DNA from: Chloroflexota bacterium
GTDB taxonomy: Bacteria > Chloroflexota > Anaerolineae > 4572-78 > J111
DNA: 5,441 nucleotides
NCBI GenBank assembly: GCA_003695455.1
Contig: RFJF01000421.1
Location: forward strand, 1-5,441
Direction of reading: 5' to 3'
The stretch's first letter is position 1; the number at the start of each line of letters is the position of its first letter. A model generated the notes under the pieces. It was not told the DNA's origin and ran no database searches. It saw only the letters and a list, made by a program, of their open reading frames with translations. This document shows, one piece after another, positions 1-5,441 of the stretch. A program made the position numbers and the translations under genes.

Positions 1-1
1 C

Positions 2-955
2 ACCCAAAGTTATGTTATTGACTACCCGGTGCCGTGTGATGCCGGTGAAATTTCGCAGACCCCGGACAGCGGCCCGCGGATTGTGGCTACCCCGCCCTGT
101 CGCGACCCTAAAACCAACATTGTGGTTGAGGGGTTTGAGCTGCGGCCCGACACCAACGTTCAACTCAGGTGGCTGCTGCCCGGAGACCGCCGCCTGCGCA
201 GCGAAAAGGCCAAAACCGACGCCGACGGCCACTTTACGGCCGATGTGGAAATCCGGCCTATTGTAGCCGCCAAAGACGGCCAGATTACCCGGCTGGAAGC
301 CGAATTGCAGTGGGAAAGCGGCGCGCTGGCCCCGTCGGATGCGTTGGTCATCACCGTTGAAAAAATGGCCGAAACGCTCTTTATGGCGCTGATGGCAACC
401 ACGTTTGCCTGCCTGGTTGCTGTGCCCATCAGTTTTTTGGGGGCGCGCAACATTATGGGGCGCGGGCCAATTGGCACCGCTGTTTACTACGTGGCCCGCA
501 CCATTTTTAACCTGATGCGCTCCATTGAGGCGCTGGTGCTGGCCGTCATGTTTGCCATCTGGCTGGGCTTTGGCCCCTTTGCCGGGGTTATGGCTATGAC
601 CGTGGTCACGGTGGCCTCGTTGAGCAAGCTCTTCTCCGAGGCCATTGAAAGCATTGATGAAGGCCCCACCGAGGCCATTGTGGCGGCTGGCGGCAATCGC
701 TTGCAGGCCATTGTTTATTCTGTACTGCCACAGGTGTTTCCGCCGTTTATTGCCTTTGCCATTTACCACTGGGATATCAACGTGCGCATTTCAACCATCA
801 TTGGTTTTGTAGGCGGTGGCGGCATTGGGTTGCAGCTTCAAACGTGGATTAACCAGTTGGCCTACAGCAAAGCCGGCACGGCCGTGTGGGCCATTGTCAT
901 TGTTGTGACCATTCTGGATAATGTCAGCTCGCAAATCCGCAAACGGCTGGTTTAA
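2..955 (+). CDS. phnE: Phosphonate-type ABC transporter permease PhnE, 3' part, with extracytoplasmic Ig-like domain
   Basis: Inner-membrane subunit of a PhnCDE-type importer for phosphonates or related anions. The frame is open to the left edge, so the true start lies outside; a GTG at 29 has no ribosome site and falls inside a domain. 317 residues are visible, numbered here from base 2. Residues about 30-105 are hydrophilic and beta-rich, with an Ig/TIG-like pattern (VVEGFELRPDTNV, then TDADGHF) and two cysteines (12, 33). The membrane core starts near residue 121 with the PhnE-like ETLFMAL and ALMATTF stretch. The EAA loop starts at E224-A225 (EAIVAAGGNRLQ ... LPQ) and the GGGGIG motif is at 271-276; both couple the permease to its ATPase. 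Compact PhnE proteins are about 260 residues with a short loop here, so this one is enlarged. The C-terminus is complete (TAA). The gene is probably the last of an upstream operon, since a promoter follows at once. Family assignment is firm; the transported substrate is not proven. Confidence 0.86.
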   Translation, partial: TQSYVIDYPVPCDAGEISQTPDSGPRIVATPPCRDPKTNIVVEGFELRPDTNVQLRWLLPGDRRLRSEKAKTDADGHFTADVEIRPIVAAKDGQITRLEAELQWESGALAPSDALVITVEKMAETLFMALMATTFACLVAVPISFLGARNIMGRGPIGTAVYYVARTIFNLMRSIEALVLAVMFAIWLGFGPFAGVMAMTVVTVASLSKLFSEAIESIDEGPTEAIVAAGGNRLQAIVYSVLPQVFPPFIAFAIYHWDINVRISTIIGFVGGGGIGLQLQTWINQLAYSKAGTAVWAIVIVVTILDNVSSQIRKRLV

Positions 956-971
956 CCTTTAGACACAAAGG
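956..971. other. Small perfect dyad just after the phnE stop, overlapping the -35 box
   Basis: CCTTT (956-960) and AAAGG (967-971) form a perfect five-base inverted repeat around a six-base spacer, starting on the base after the phnE stop codon. No T-run follows, so it is not a convincing terminator. Because the -35 hexamer (960-965) lies within it, it could be a protein-binding half of the promoter region, or chance. Seen directly; function is inference. Confidence 0.3.
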
Positions 972-988
972 TGCAATACTGCTATAAT
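960..988 (+). promoter_or_regulatory. Sigma70-type promoter for the nucleoside-uptake operon
   Basis: TAGACA (960-965) matches the -35 consensus TTGACA at five of six positions. It is followed by exactly 17 bases and a perfect TATAAT (983-988). TG at 980-981 gives an extended -10 (TGCTATAAT). Transcription would start near 994-996, leaving a leader of about 130 bases before the ATPase start. Its place five bases after the phnE stop indicates that the downstream genes form their own transcription unit. Assignment rests on sequence match alone. Confidence 0.75.
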
Positions 989-997
989 TGCCGCACC
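970..997. promoter_or_regulatory. Imperfect dyad flanking the -10 box, possible operator
   Basis: GGTGCAAT (970-977) is mirrored on the right by ATTGC (987-991) and ACC (995-997), with three extra bases (CGC) between these two parts. Equivalently, GGTGC (970-974) pairs with GCACC (993-997). The dyad brackets the TATAAT box and reaches the predicted start site, where a repressor could block polymerase. It matches no operator I can name, and short dyads of this size can arise by chance. Confidence 0.35.
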
Positions 998-1014
998 AAA
1001 AACGGAATGGAGTA

Positions 1015-1082
1015 GAGAACATGGAGTACGGATTAGGAATTAAGAAGTAACGGTCTAATCCTTACTCCCTAATCCGTAATCC
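1015..1082. repeat. Intergenic palindromic repeat, copy A
   Basis: A 68-base element that aligns without gaps to 2686-2753 (53 of 68 identical by hand count). It holds a perfect 11-base inverted repeat, TACGGATTAGG (1027-1037) with CCTAATCCGTA (1068-1078), and a nested AGTAA (1046-1050) / TTACT (1062-1066) pair around an 11-base loop. TAATCCTTACT at 1056-1066 is repeated directly at 1077-1087, extending the element slightly to the right. In RNA it would fold as a hairpin in the 5' leader of the ATPase mRNA. It looks like a REP- or MITE-like dispersed repeat; no coding capacity. Confidence 0.8.
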
Positions 1083-1112
1083 TTACTTTCATCATTTACC
1101 CTTATTTTAAAC

Positions 1113-1118
1113 GAGGAG
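1113..1118 (+). promoter_or_regulatory. Ribosome binding site of the ABC ATPase gene
   Basis: GAGGAG lies seven bases before the ATG at 1126, which fixes that start. The context AAACGAGG resembles AAACGAGG before the permease gene near 4938-4945. Confidence 0.85.
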
Positions 1119-1125
1119 TCACCGT

Positions 1126-2676
1126 ATGCCTCCAGTTCTGGAACTCAGAGGAATCACCAAGCAATTCCCCGGCGTTCTTGCCAATGACAACGTAAACCTC
1201 ACGTTGGAAAAGGGTGAAATCCACGCGCTGCTCGGCGAAAACGGCGCGGGCAAAACCACCCTGATGAACATTCTGTACGGCCTGTACAAACCCACCAAAG
1301 GCGAAATTTTCATCAACGGCAAAAAAGTAGACATCCACGGCCCCACCGATGCCATTCGGCAGGGTATTGGCATGGTTCACCAGCATTTTATGCTGGTGCC
1401 GGTGCTGACCGTCACCGAAAACGTGATGCTGGGTGAAGAAACCACGCGCGGGGGTATGCTCAATCGCAAACAGGTGGCCGCAGAAATCCGCGAAATCTCT
1501 CAAAAATATGGCCTTCATGTAGACCCCGACGCCTACGTTAAAGACCTGCCGGTGGGTATTCAGCAGCGGGTAGAGATTATCAAAGTGCTGTACCGGCAGG
1601 CAAATATCCTGATTCTGGACGAACCAACGGCGGTACTAACCCCGCAGGAAGTGGAAGAATTGTTTGGCATCATTCGCTCGCTGGTTGACCAGGGTGTCTC
1701 GCTGATTTTCATTACCCACAAACTAAAAGAAGTGCTGGCCGTGGCCGACCGGATTACCGTGATTCGGCGCGGAAAAACCGTGGGCACCGCTACCCCCGCC
1801 GAATCAACCGAGAAATCGCTGGCAGAAATGATGGTGGGCCGGGCCGTGGAACTCCGCGTGAAAAAATCCGAGGCCAAACCCGGCGAACCGGTGTTGCGGG
1901 TAGAAAACCTGGTGGTCAAAGATGACCGCGATTCGGTGGCGGTGGCCGGTGTTTCGTTTGAGGTTTGCGCCGGCGAGGTGGTCGGCGTGGCTGGCGTGCA
2001 GGGCAACGGCCAAACCGAACTGGTGGAGGCGCTGACCGGCTTGCGCCACGTTGAAAGCGGAACCATCACCATTAACGGCAACGATGCCACCAACGTTACC
2101 CCGCGGCAGGTCACAGAAATGGGCGTGGCCCACGTGCCGGAAGACCGCCAGCGCGACGGACTGGTGCTTAACTTCCCCATCAAAGATAATATGATGCTCA
2201 ATACCTACTACAACACCTTTGCCAACGGCATGGTTATAGACCAGGAAAAGGTTCAGCGTATTTCTGAAGAATGGGCCAAAGCGTTTGACGTGCGCACCCC
2301 CAGCATCAACGTGCCGGCGGGTACGCTCTCCGGTGGCAACCAGCAAAAAGTCATTGTAGCCCGCGAGTTTTCCCGCCCCACCCGTCTGCTGATTGCCTCA
2401 CAGCCTACCCGCGGGCTGGATGTGGGCTCCATTGAATATATTCACAGCCGTATCATTGAAAAACGGGACCAGGGCAACGCCGTGTTGGTGGTCAGCACAG
2501 AACTGGATGAAATCCGCGCACTCAGTGACCGCATTGCGGTGATGTTTGAAGGCAAAATTGTAGATATTCTGCCGGCCAACCGCGTAACCAAAGAACAGTT
2601 GGGCCTGCTGATGGCCGGCTCGCGGCCCGATAACCTGGGTAGCGTGATAACCGAAGACGTAGCCGCGCCTTTGTAG
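1126..2676 (+). CDS. Nucleoside (BMP-family) ABC importer, double ATP-binding subunit, NupO/YufO-like
   Basis: Cytoplasmic ATPase that powers nucleoside import together with two permeases of the kind begun at 4953. At 516 residues it is full length for the two-domain ATPases of the sugar/nucleoside importer group. Domain 1 has Walker A at 37-45 (GENGAGKTT), Q-loop Q86, a degenerate signature (LPVGIQQ, 141-147), Walker B ILILDEPT (161-168) and switch H198. Domain 2 has a Walker A lacking its lysine (GVQGNGQTE, 290-298), an intact LSGGNQQK signature (401-408), and a Walker B lacking the catalytic glutamate (IASQPTRGLD, 423-432). PEDRQRDGL (338-346) and QPTRGLDVG are typical of the nucleoside branch rather than the ribose branch. 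The ATG is set by GAGGAG seven bases upstream. It is the first gene after the promoter at 960-988. The close permease gene supports the nucleoside assignment; exact substrate unknown. Related BmpA-dependent sugar or purine importers are the alternative. Confidence 0.93.
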   Translation: MPPVLELRGITKQFPGVLANDNVNLTLEKGEIHALLGENGAGKTTLMNILYGLYKPTKGEIFINGKKVDIHGPTDAIRQGIGMVHQHFMLVPVLTVTENVMLGEETTRGGMLNRKQVAAEIREISQKYGLHVDPDAYVKDLPVGIQQRVEIIKVLYRQANILILDEPTAVLTPQEVEELFGIIRSLVDQGVSLIFITHKLKEVLAVADRITVIRRGKTVGTATPAESTEKSLAEMMVGRAVELRVKKSEAKPGEPVLRVENLVVKDDRDSVAVAGVSFEVCAGEVVGVAGVQGNGQTELVEALTGLRHVESGTITINGNDATNVTPRQVTEMGVAHVPEDRQRDGLVLNFPIKDNMMLNTYYNTFANGMVIDQEKVQRISEEWAKAFDVRTPSINVPAGTLSGGNQQKVIVAREFSRPTRLLIASQPTRGLDVGSIEYIHSRIIEKRDQGNAVLVVSTELDEIRALSDRIAVMFEGKIVDILPANRVTKEQLGLLMAGSRPDNLGSVITEDVAAPL

Positions 2677-2685
2677 CCGGCACGA

Positions 2686-2753
2686 GAGAAAAGGGAGTAT
2701 GGATTAAGGGGTAGGAAGTAAAGGTCTATTTCTTACTCCCTGCTCCCTACTCC
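2686..2753. repeat. Intergenic palindromic repeat, copy B
   Basis: Second copy of the 68-base element, 1671 bases after copy A and in the same orientation; about 78% identical without gaps. GGAGTA (2694-2699) pairs with TACTCC (2748-2753), and GGAAGTAA (2714-2721) pairs with TTACTCCC (2733-2740) apart from one mismatch, around an 11-base loop. It fills most of the 96-base gap between the ATPase and hydrolase genes and stops eight bases before the hydrolase ribosome site. No T-run follows, so it is not an obvious terminator, but an RNA hairpin between cistrons could affect mRNA stability. Confidence 0.8.
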
Positions 2754-2760
2754 TGAATAC

Positions 2761-2766
2761 AGAGGA
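2761..2766 (+). promoter_or_regulatory. Ribosome binding site deciding the TTG start of the hydrolase gene
   Basis: AGAGGA ends six bases before TTG at 2773. There is no ATG in frame upstream; the frame is closed by TAA at 2719-2721. The first in-frame ATG downstream (residue 26) would remove the catalytic aspartate cluster, so the TTG is chosen. Confidence 0.7.
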
Positions 2767-2772
2767 ATTCTT

Positions 2773-3735
2773 TTGGCCCCATTACCCAAACCCCGAACCG
2801 TGCTGTTTGACCACGACGGCGGCGTAGATGACCTGCTGTCGTTGGTGATGCTGCTGTCTATGCCGCATATTTCGCTGGCGGGCGTGGTGGTAACCCCCGC
2901 CGATTGTTTTTTGCGTCCGGCGCTGTCGGCCACGCTCAAAATTTTGCGCTTTTTCAACCGGCTGGATGTCGAGGTCAGTTGCGGTGATTTGCACGGCGTT
3001 AACGCTTTTCCGCGCGCGTGGCGGGCACACGCCTACGCCGTTGATATGTTCCCAATTTTAAACGAGGTCACGCCGGACACGCCGGATATTGCCTCGGCGC
3101 GGGTGGATTCTGAACCCGGACACTCGTTTTTGGCCCGCAAGCTGCGCCAGTCGCGCCAGCCGGTAACCGTGCTGATGACCGGCCCGGCCACCAACCTGGC
3201 CGCCGCACTCCACGCCCAGCCGGAACTGGCTGCCAACATTGAAGAGGTAGTCTGGATGGGCGGCGCGCTGAACGTGCCCGGCAACGTGAAAGATTACGAG
3301 CACGACGGCAGCGCCGAGTGGAACAGCTACTGGGACCCGCCCGCCGCGCACCGGCTGTGGCAAACCGGCGTCCCCATCACCCTGTTTCCGCTGGATGCCA
3401 CCAACCTGGTAGATGTGTCTACCCAATTTCTGAACCGGTTGGCCCAACAGCGCCGCTACCCGGTGTCTGACCTGGCCGGCCAGTGTTGGGCGCTCACCGT
3501 GGGGGTCATTCCCGCCTACGAGTACATTTACCACATGTGGGATACCCTGACCACCGGCTACCTGGGCGCGCCGCACTGCATCACCTTCAGAAAGGTGCAA
3601 ACGCAGGTGACGCCCGCCGGCCCATCTGCCGGCCGGATTGCGCCGGTAGAGTCCGGCGGCAAAATCATCCGCGCCGCAGAGCACGTGGACGTGCCGAAAT
3701 TTCACAACTATCTTTTGGAACTGTTCAAACAATGA
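2773..3735 (+). CDS. Nucleoside hydrolase, probably purine-specific (IAG type)
   Basis: Calcium-dependent cytoplasmic hydrolase that cleaves the N-glycosidic bond of ribonucleosides to give base and ribose; 320 residues, normal for the family. The N-terminal DHDGGVDD (13-20) is the metal- and ribose-binding aspartate cluster. TGPATNLA (136-143), WMGGALNVPGNV (161-172), and EWNSYWDP (182-189) are further family motifs. Against my memory of Trypanosoma vivax IAG hydrolase, its base-contacting D40, W83 and W260-D261 correspond to D44 (PADCF), W83 (FPRAWR) and W256-D257 (MWDTLT) here. IU-type enzymes instead carry a histidine at the W256 position. This points to inosine, adenosine or guanosine as substrate. 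The TTG start follows AGAGGA; a GTG at residue 10 is possible but less well placed. It follows the importer ATPase and overlaps the next gene by four bases, which fits cleavage of the imported nucleoside. Family is near certain; specificity is inference. Confidence 0.93.
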   Translation: MAPLPKPRTVLFDHDGGVDDLLSLVMLLSMPHISLAGVVVTPADCFLRPALSATLKILRFFNRLDVEVSCGDLHGVNAFPRAWRAHAYAVDMFPILNEVTPDTPDIASARVDSEPGHSFLARKLRQSRQPVTVLMTGPATNLAAALHAQPELAANIEEVVWMGGALNVPGNVKDYEHDGSAEWNSYWDPPAAHRLWQTGVPITLFPLDATNLVDVSTQFLNRLAQQRRYPVSDLAGQCWALTVGVIPAYEYIYHMWDTLTTGYLGAPHCITFRKVQTQVTPAGPSAGRIAPVESGGKIIRAAEHVDVPKFHNYLLELFKQ

Positions 3736-4910
3736 TGAATTCACAACAACGCGTACGCGCCGCCATTCAGCACCAAACACCGGACAGGATGCCGGTAGAT
3801 TTGGTTGCCACCTCAGAAGTGTGGGACAAGTTGGTAGATTACTTTCAGCCGGATACCACCGGCATGGAAGACATGACCTGGCTGCAGCCGGCCCGCGAAG
3901 CCGTGTTGCGCCAATTGCAGGTGGATTGCCGCCTTTTTTCTTACGATATGTTTTGCAACCCGCCGCAATCGGCGCTGCTGCCCGGCGCAAAAATCAGTTG
4001 GTGGGATTCGCTGGCGCGCTCCACGCCCAACCGCATGTGGCGGCAGGTGTTGCCCGACGGCGCCCTGTACGATATTTGGGGCGTGCGCTACAAATTTGAA
4101 ACCCACCAGTTTGGCCGCTACGAGGCCCACGACGGCGCAGTGCTGGGCCACGCTGAAACCGTGGCCGACGTGGACGCACACCCCTGGCCGGAGCCGGATT
4201 GGTGGGATTTTTCAGAACTCCCGGCCATGATTGACCGCTTGCAGCAGGATGGCCCCTTTCACGTGCGCTTCCGGCTGGGGTCGTTTTTTGAACAGGCGTG
4301 GGCCTTGTGCGGGCTGGAAAAATTTATGATGGACCTGATTATGGCCCCGGAAATCCCGGTGGCTATCATGGACCGGATTTTGGATATTCACCTGGCTAAC
4401 CTGCGCACGGTACTGGAACTCACAGACGGCCGGCTGGACATGGTGTACACGTACGATGACGTGGCAACCCAAAATTCGCTGCTGATTTCGCCCAAAATCT
4501 GGCGGCAACTCATCAAACCGCGCCACCAAAAAATACTTGATATGGTGCATGAATTTGGCTGCGCCGCCATGTACCATTGCGATGGGGCGCTCGCCCCGCT
4601 CATCCCGGAGTTGCTGGAAATTGGGGTAGATGTGCTTAACCCCATCCAGACCGACACGCCTGAGATGGCGCCGGAACTGCTCAAATCTCGCTATGGCGAC
4701 CGGCTCACGTTTCACGGCGGCATTGACATCATCAAAACATTGCCGCAAGGCAGCCCGGAACAGGTGCAAGCCGAGGTCAAAGCCCGCATGAATGTGCTGG
4801 GCCGCGGCGGCGGATACGTGATGTGCAGTTCGCACCACATTCAACCGGATACCCCGCTTGAAAACGTGCTGGCTATGTACGACCCCGCGCTGCGATACGC
4901 CGGTAACTGA
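3732..4910 (+). CDS. Uroporphyrinogen-decarboxylase-fold protein, likely methyltransferase-like
   Basis: A 392-residue TIM-barrel protein of the URO-D/MtaA-CmuA superfamily (PF01208 type). Motifs: an N-terminal RVRAAIQHQTPDRMPVDL (7-24), YDDVATQNSLLISPKIW starting at Y241, YHCDGAL with H282, C283 and D284, FHGGIDI starting at F327, and VMCSSHHIQPDTP around C365. HemE heme enzymes have a different N-terminus, so heme synthesis is unlikely. Zinc-dependent cobamide methyltransferases use His-x-Cys plus a later Cys; here it is H282-C283-D284 with C365, so zinc binding is uncertain. The reading frame is open upstream to 3483 inside the hydrolase gene, but homology begins at the ATG ATG pair 3732/3735. 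The first gives an ATGA overlap with the hydrolase stop, implying translational coupling; the second is also possible. The coupling suggests work on the same substrate pathway. No corrinoid protein gene is visible. Real reaction unknown. Confidence 0.88.
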   Translation: MMNSQQRVRAAIQHQTPDRMPVDLVATSEVWDKLVDYFQPDTTGMEDMTWLQPAREAVLRQLQVDCRLFSYDMFCNPPQSALLPGAKISWWDSLARSTPNRMWRQVLPDGALYDIWGVRYKFETHQFGRYEAHDGAVLGHAETVADVDAHPWPEPDWWDFSELPAMIDRLQQDGPFHVRFRLGSFFEQAWALCGLEKFMMDLIMAPEIPVAIMDRILDIHLANLRTVLELTDGRLDMVYTYDDVATQNSLLISPKIWRQLIKPRHQKILDMVHEFGCAAMYHCDGALAPLIPELLEIGVDVLNPIQTDTPEMAPELLKSRYGDRLTFHGGIDIIKTLPQGSPEQVQAEVKARMNVLGRGGGYVMCSSHHIQPDTPLENVLAMYDPALRYAGN

Positions 4911-4941
4911 ATGTTGTAATCAGAACTCTGATTTTGAAAAC

Positions 4942-4946
4942 GAGGT
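4942..4946 (+). promoter_or_regulatory. Ribosome binding site of the permease gene
   Basis: GAGGT lies six bases before the ATG at 4953 in the 42-base gap after the URO-D-like gene. It supports that start, as does the N-terminal membrane segment that follows a short polar tail. Confidence 0.7.
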
Positions 4947-4952
4947 AAAGCT

Positions 4953-5441
4953 ATGGAAGCAAGTGCAAATGTAACGCCAACCACCCCGGGAGACCAGCAG
5001 CCGCGGATACAGCGAATTGCGCAGAACCTGCTCAACACGCTGCTGGTGCCTGTTTTGGCGGTGTTCAGTGCGCTGGTTATTGGAGGCATCATCATTGTAG
5101 TTACCGATGCCGCCGTGTGGGCCGCCTTCCGCGATGGCGGCATTGCCGAGGGGCTGGCTGCCGTGTGGCACAGTGTGGCCACAGCCTACGGCGCGCTCTT
5201 TTCCGGCGCGCTGGGTGACGCCAACGCCATCAGCGAAAGTTTGGTGGCGTCTACGCCGTATATTTTTGCCGGATTGGCCGTCGCCGTGGGCTTTCGGGGC
5301 GGCCTGTTCAACATTGGCGGCGAGGGCCAGTTGCTGGTGGCGGCGGGCGTGTCGGTGGTTATTGGCTACAGTTTTGACCTGCCGGCCATCATCCACCTGC
5401 CGCTGGCCTTTTTGGGTGGCGTGCTGGGTGGGGCCATTTAC
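4953..5441 (+). CDS. Nucleoside ABC importer permease, NupP/YufP-like, N-terminal part
   Basis: Inner-membrane channel subunit of the importer whose ATPase is at 1126-2676; family of branched-chain amino acid/sugar permeases (BPD_transp_2). 163 codons are visible without a stop and the gene continues past the right edge; family members are roughly 350-400 residues. A polar tail (1-24) is followed by the first membrane segment at about 26-50 (rich in L, V, I). A soluble stretch of about 45 residues comes next, and then hydrophobic segments near 97-113 and 127-160. The hallmark GFRGGLFNIGGEGQ lies at 113-126 and closely matches the nucleoside-permease form of this motif. Start chosen from GAGGT six bases upstream. 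Same strand, 42 bases after the URO-D-like gene, so likely co-transcribed with it. The partner permease (NupQ-like) would be expected next, outside the window. Subfamily is confident; transported nucleoside not shown. Confidence 0.9.
   Translation, partial: MEASANVTPTTPGDQQPRIQRIAQNLLNTLLVPVLAVFSALVIGGIIIVVTDAAVWAAFRDGGIAEGLAAVWHSVATAYGALFSGALGDANAISESLVASTPYIFAGLAVAVGFRGGLFNIGGEGQLLVAAGVSVVIGYSFDLPAIIHLPLAFLGGVLGGAIY

Noticed and set aside
29..955. GTG at 29 as start of the phnE-like gene
   Set aside because: No ribosome site precedes it, the frame stays open to the left edge, and the first membrane helix of PhnE would be missing.
1021..1050. Nine-codon open frame (MEYGLGIKK) after GGAG in the leader, possible leader peptide
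   Set aside because: It lies inside repeat copy A, and the matching frame in copy B reads ATG GAT TAA, so it is not kept.
2677..2772. Possible terminator between ATPase and hydrolase genes
   Set aside because: The inverted repeat here is copy B of the dispersed element and lacks a T-run; operon continuity seems more likely.
3483..3731. Upstream extension of the URO-D-like frame
   Set aside because: It is out of frame within the hydrolase gene, its translation is arginine- and histidine-rich without family match, and URO-D homology begins at 3732.
3058..3990. 310-residue open frame on the minus strand
   Set aside because: It spans the opposite strand of the hydrolase and URO-D-like genes, has low-complexity composition, and shows no family motif; it is a shadow of GC-rich coding sequence.
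4918..4933. AATCAG-AACT-CTGATT hairpin in the gap before the permease gene
   Set aside because: The stem is only six pairs, two of them GC, and only a short T-run follows. It is too weak to call a terminator or attenuator.

Overview
The window is a densely packed, single-direction (+ strand) stretch of a moderately GC-rich bacterial chromosome. A Chloroflexota (Anaerolineae/Caldilineae-like) source is my best guess, from the style of the proteins and the GGAGTA...TACTCC-type intergenic repeats. This is inference; no rRNA or other phylogenetic marker is present. The two outer genes are cut by the window edges.

Layout: (1) bases 2-955 hold the 3' part of a phosphonate-type ABC permease (PhnE) with an unusual extracytoplasmic beta-rich domain before its membrane core. 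(2) The 170-base gap 956-1125 holds a good sigma70-type promoter starting five bases after the phnE stop, small dyads around it, and a 68-base imperfectly palindromic repeat (copy A). (3) 1126-2676 encodes a double-domain ABC ATPase of the nucleoside/BMP-family importer type (NupO/YufO-like). (4) The 96-base gap 2677-2772 is mostly a second copy (B) of the same repeat, about 78% identical to A with no gaps. (5) 2773-3735 encodes a nucleoside hydrolase whose active site looks like the purine-specific IAG type. (6) 3732-4910, overlapping by ATGA, encodes a uroporphyrinogen-decarboxylase-fold protein probably closer to cobamide-linked methyltransferases than to HemE. (7) 4953-5441 is the N-terminal part of the importer's first permease (NupP/YufP-like), running off the right edge.

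How it fits together: genes 3-7 look like one transcription unit from the promoter at 960-988. The ATPase and permease would import a nucleoside, and the nucleoside hydrolase would split off the base in the cytoplasm. The URO-D-like enzyme is translationally coupled to the hydrolase, and its job is unknown; demethylation or another modification of a purine-derived substrate is a testable guess. Two enzyme genes sit between the ATPase and permease genes, and no substrate-binding lipoprotein gene is visible in the window. I see no RNA genes, CRISPR array, insertion sequence or minus-strand genes.
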